Source: Trematomus loennbergii
Taxonomy: Eukaryota > Chordata > Actinopteri > Perciformes > Nototheniidae
Direction: 5' to 3'
NCBI GenBank assembly: GCA_012861695.1
Contig: JAAOOA010000006.1
Span: 26,359,811 to 26,423,810, forward strand
DNA length: 64,000 bases
In this document: positions 54,101-60,100 of the stretch, one piece after another
How the letters are laid out: the number at the start of each line of letters is the position of its first letter
Numbering within the stretch: position 1 is the stretch's first letter
Translations under genes and position numbers: made by a program
The notes under the pieces: model-generated
Database searches by the model: none
Seen by the model: only the letters and a program-made list of their open reading frames with translations
Told to the model about the DNA's origin: nothing

Positions 54101-57100
54101 TCCCTGCGTCCTCAGCATCACCATCCTCATCAGCTTTCTCAAAGCAGTAATCATTATTTGTTCTCCCTGCCTGTCTCACACTTTGTTATTTTGTTTGTCA
54201 GATACGGGATGCGTTTCGTCTCCAAGGTGCTGAAAGACACCCTTCATGAGAAATTCCCTGATGCCACTGAGGACGAGCTGCTCAAGGTTCGCTTCTTTAT
54301 TCTGAGTGTTTATACTTGTCATAGGGTTAGGGGTAAGGATCAGTTCACTCGAATCACACAATATATATATTTATGTTCCCAGTCCACTCAGACACAACCA
54401 GCCCACAGATAGTTTAAAACATACTGAGATAGAAAGAAGTTGTGTTGAAATCTTCCCTTCTCTGGCCTCTTTGTTGAAAGTATGTTCCCATCTTCTGCCT
54501 GGCTCCCTCTTCACTGTTTCTTAAACCTGACTCTCCTTTTTCCCTTTCTTGCTCTCGCTCTGCTTTACCCGCCTGTTGGACCAGCTGCAGCCTGTCTGTC
54601 GGGGCGGGGGTGTCTGCTGACATTAAGGCGAGCCCTGACACTCTCCTGGCTTTCCTCTTCTTCCTCCACAAGCTGTGTCCTGACATGGTCAAGAGCCTTT
54701 CCTCCTTTTTTTCTGTAGAACCTACCAACCTCTTAATCTCAACTCATCCAATTCAAGATGAATCTGAATAGTAATTAAATAGAATGATGCCAACAAATAT
54801 GTCATTTGCAGCTCCTTGTTTTGAATGACAACAAGTGCACTCCCTGAATGGCCAAAGTTAAAATGTTTAGAAAATAATCCTAATTCAATGATTTATTCAC
54901 TTGTTTGTCTATTTAATTCAGTGATACTGCATATATTAGTATTTGTGTGTGGCTGTTACTACGGGAGCCCAGAGAGGCAAAAAGGTTAATCATTTGTATT
55001 TATTGATTTTGTAAGTCTGATCTAAATTATTTTATGACCTGTGTTAATTACTTAAAAACATGGGGTAAAAATCTTTGGCATTGTATTCTTTCCAAGTTCG
55101 TTTTTGGTCTGTGACAGAGCTTGTTGTTGTAATACTCGTTTTGGCCACACTAGGCTGAACTGCACCATGTTTTAAATGAGATAAAAAGCATTTGTGTTTT
55201 TTCCAGATATGACAACAAAAACTAATATAATTATTCTAACAAAAAAAAATTGTTTTGACAGAGTAAATCATATAAATAACCTGAAGTATGATCTTGCCAA
55301 AAGTAGTTATTTTACTAGGCAACATTTTTGTGGTTTCACAGATGAAAATAAACTTTTACGATCGATCTATAGATAAAACCATTTTGACTGAGAAAATGCT
55401 CTCACCAAAATGTTTATTTTTGAACTTGCCTCTCAGGGCTTCCATACAAAACAACACCTTTTTAATATAACTGAACTAACATTGCTTGAGTTTTTATTTG
55501 ATCCGTTAGGTAATACTTCCAATCATAAGAGCCTTTATATGCTTGTTCAACTATTTTTTCCTCCTAACATTTTTCTCATTAAGCACAAAAAAGAAGTCAA
55601 ATACATCTCATAGTTATAATTTATAACTCGTTCTATTTGCGGCTTTCCAGATTGTGGGGAACCTCTTGTATTACCGCTACATGAACCCAGCCATCGTGGC
55701 CCCCGATGCCTTCGACATCATCGAGGTATCGGCGGGGGGCCAGCTGACCACTGAGCAGCGGAGAAACCTGGGCTCCGTCGCCAAGATGCTGCAGCACGCC
55801 GCCTCCAACAAGATGTTCCTGGGAGACAACGCCCACCTCAACCCCATCAACGAATATCTCAGCAACTCCTACCAGAAGTTCAGGTCTGTTGTTAGCTGTT
55901 GTAGAGATACCTTTCAAGAAATCCTATTCCTTCCTTTTTACCTCGTCCCTTTTGTTTCTTGGACCATCTGACTTTATCCTTCCTTCTTTCATCGCAGGCG
56001 TTTCTTCCTGGCAGCTTGTGATGTTCCCTCGCTGGAGGATAAGTTTAATGTGGATCAGTACTCTGACTTGGTGACCGTCACCAAACCTGTCATCTACATC
56101 TCCATTGGAGAGATCATCAACACTCACACTGTGAGTTTGGACCTCCTTCCACCTCATGTTATCCCAACTGCTTATATGTATTCTCATCAATTGGTGCCTG
56201 GATTCTTCATGATCAGATGTTTTTGAACGGTCTGGTCTTCTTAAGTTTGGCTAACACACTGCCTGTTCTTCTCTCCTGTTAGCTGCTGCTGGACCATCAG
56301 GACGCCATCGCTCCAGAGCATAATGACCCCATCCACGAGCTGCTGGAGGACCTGGGGGAGGTTCCCACCGTGGAGTCCCTCATCGGTGAGAATATATTGG
56401 ATCTTTATTGTCATAAGGCTAAGAACAATGAAAATCGCTGTCTGCAGTGTGCAACATTAAAGTACACGTAAGTAAAAAAGTAGACGGTAGTGAAGCAAAT
56501 ATCGCTAGAAGCTCATTAAAGAGCGATAAAGATGAACTAAATCATGTGTATTTGGGAAAATTGGATACTTTTTGAGAAACATGTACTTAAATGCTCTGAT
56601 AGAAAAAGATTGAGGTACAGAAAAATACATTCGTAACTGAGAGATTTTTGTTATCCCATTAACCTTTAACAATATACATGTTATGTCATATAATGCCCTG
56701 TGAATGTCTAACTTGCCTTAAATCAACATCTCTCTCCATCTGATCCACTCTCAGGGGAGAATCCTCTTCCTCCCAACGACCCCAACAAAGAGCTGATGGG
56801 GAAGACGGAGGTGTCTCTCACCCTCACTAACAAGTTTGACCTCCCTGGTGAGGCCAATGCAGAGATGGACGCCCGGACTCTCCTGCTCAAGTAAGATACT
56901 GTCCATTCATGGCTATCGGAGTAGATTTGTATTTGGTTGTTTCAGAAAATCTAATTGTTTCTTAAATGTTTCTTTTCAGCACCAAGAGGCTCATCGTGGA
57001 TGTGATCAGGTTCCAGCCTGGGGACACTCTCACTGAGATCCTGGACCTGTCAGCAAGCACAGAGCAGGTCAGACAAACCATTCAGGGCAATAGAAACGAC

Positions 57101-60100
57101 AACTGATCATATTTGAGTGAAAATGTGAAGAAATTGCCATAATTAATGTAAACCTTCTAGACCCTCACCACAAGATGGTAAGCCTGTAGCTTTTCACAGG
57201 TGTACAAACTGCTTTTTCTTATGGCACAAAACAGGAAAAGGTTATTCTATTTCCTATTTTTCTCACGGAATTTGTACAAACTGAAAATACCTCAATGGCA
57301 AAATCCTCTTTGTAACACATGCAGCTGTGTTTATGGGCCAATGGCAATATTAGATATCATTATAGCTAATGATACTACTAAAATACCAGATAGGTGTATT
57401 GTTGCTAACATTTGTTTTCTTCACAATCTATTTGTTTAACTATGAGAACACCAATTCCTCATAATAGATAATGTTTATTTTATTTATGTATTGGGGAATA
57501 CAAATGGCAAGCAGTTTTAGCAGACATCCAAAATGTGACACTGAGGAAAGAACATTGTTTAAATGACGGTTACAAATATGAAGCAAATCATAAATATTGA
57601 GACAACTCAACCCCAATAAACTTGAAAACTGAGTGTAATATAATACAATTCATATGATGCTGCCTGGAAATGTAACTGTCATTACAGTTTATTTCCAAAT
57701 TAATTTCTTGTGATTCCAATTTAGTTTGGTTTTAGAGACACACATCCATTTGTTAAGGAGGATCAAGTGAGTGCATATTTACAGAACTCAAGTCGGTTGA
57801 CTTTTTAAAGTTTTGTTTATTGAATTAAAGCCTATAAAGTGAAGGAAGCGTGAACATAACTCGTATTGCCAGGAGCAGAGCAGGCAGCAGCTGCAGAGAC
57901 GGACATCTGTTAGCTGCTGTAGCAAATCAGCCAAATCATAGACACTACTTGCCATAACTCATTTAATGTTAAGTAAATAAGGTGTAAGCTGCAAACAGTG
58001 TTGAAATAGTTGCCTGCACTTTAAAGATACAGTGCTTTTTAGAGCTCTTTCAATGGGAACATGGACTAACATGGACTAACATGGACTAACATGGACTAAC
58101 ATGGACTAACATGGACTAACATGGACTAACATGGACTAACATGCTATAATTCCTCCTGTTTCCCTGGATGACAGGAAGCAGAGTACCAGCGCGCCATGCA
58201 GAGGAGGGCCATCAGAGACGCCAAGACCCCCGAGAAGATGAAGCAGGTGAAGCCGGTGGTGGACGACAGCCTGACGCTGCAGGGCAAGAAGGACAAGATC
58301 AAGAGCAACCTGCAGAGGCTCGCCGAGCTGGGGAAGGTGCACCCCGAGAACCGCTACCAGGACCTCATCAACGACATAGCCAAGGTAAGAAAACATCGAA
58401 TCATCCCCTGGATTTAGACAATTCAACTCTTCAGTGTTTAACATAAATGTGATGTGTGTGTTACAGGACATCAGGAATCAGAGGCGGTATCGCCAGCGCA
58501 GGAAAGCCGAGCTGGTGAGACTTCAGCAGACCAACACCGCCCTCAATTCAAAGACCAACTTCTTCAATGTCCAGATCGATTCCTACAATCAGTATATCAA
58601 GACCTGCATGGACAACCTGGCCAGCAAGGGCAAGTGAGTGACCTGTTTTAGCTTTAAATTAAATGTAATGCAGTGGAGAACTTTCTTTAACATATTTATT
58701 ATTTAGTGGCTTCTTGTTTACATATACCGTAGAAATATGGGTCATATAGGATTTCTGTTGACAGGCCAAACAACCCACATGTGTGCATGATTGAACTGCA
58801 GACAGAAGCAGTAACGGTTACCATCTTTATTTTACACAAAAAGACAGGGATTATATTTCCAGCTGGGGTTGGGCTGGTGTTTACATCCAAGGTGGAGGTC
58901 CTACTTTCCATTGGATTGAAGTGGAAAATAAGCTCTGTGCCAAACACGCGGGTCTTCACATATTAACACTGTCCTGCGTTATGAGATTAAGTCAACATTT
59001 TTAGGGCACAAAGGAGACTGTTCTCCACACATTCAGAAGTGGCGTATTTTACTGATGTATGTTATGTCATAAAACATAACATTAACATCTCTTAAGGATA
59101 ACCACAGACTTTATTTGAGGCATCTTCCCAAAACAAAGAATTAAGTTGAAACGAGCAAACCGGAGGTGCTTTAGTGCTAACTCATGTCTGGGTTTTAGGA
59201 CTTATTCCTGCACCACTCTATATCAGGGAAAATATGCAAATACATTGTTTGAAATTGCAACAATGATATTACTTGGGACAAAACAGATATTGTAGTGTAC
59301 ACAGTTCTGCCGTTATGCTACGTTCAGTAAACTGCTTGGTGCTTATTGTGATGGAAACTTCTGAAACAATGGAGACGAACTCAGAGAGACACGGAGAGAG
59401 CTCGAACTTTGATGGCAAACACTGATGGTTTATTATGGAGTTACGGCCGGAGAATTGACAAGACATGTGCTGTGCCACGAGGTGACACAGCGGTTGGTTG
59501 CAAAACCAATTCTGAAGAACTCTTCTGTAGTTTGAGGTTTTAACTAGTTCAGAGTGTAATGATCAACATTCCTCATCAGCAAGACTAAACAAATATGGAC
59601 CCTGAATCTAACTAGAGCTCTCGTCCATAGAAAAGAATGTGTGCCAGGGAACCTACGTTCCTGAACAATAAACGACCTCCTGGCAGCTGTGCTCTGTCAT
59701 AGACTGGCCTCAACAAGGTTCCCAAGCTGCCCTCCTTAAGAGAGATAGCAGCAATTGCCATTGGAAAAGAGACAGTGAAAAGAGAAAACGATGAACTGTG
59801 TCAAAGGTTGAATACCTAAGCAAATTATTCCCTAACACTTAACACATTGGTTGTTGATTTAAAAAAAAAAAAAAAAAGGAACCGAACACAACTGCACAAA
59901 TGAACCATATTGGTTAATAATTAAGCAATAGCTCACGACAGGCCGTGGTATATGCTCATTATATCACAGCTAAGGGGCGTGGTTCGGCCCGACGCGAAGC
60001 GGAGGGTCGACAACCCCCTTAGGGGTTTTATAAAACGGTTACCAAGTGTGGCAATAGGAAAGAAAAATACACACTCTAATTTAAATAGTTTTTATTAGTA

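Noticed and set aside
54520..54700. Extra iqgap1 exon in intron 27
   Set aside because: The patch is GC-richer, but no splice-bounded frame resembles IQGAP and exons 27 and 28 join in phase without it.
42045..58140. CRISPR array in the tandem repeats
   Set aside because: The repeats are contiguous microsatellite or decamer units with no spacers, and the DNA is vertebrate.
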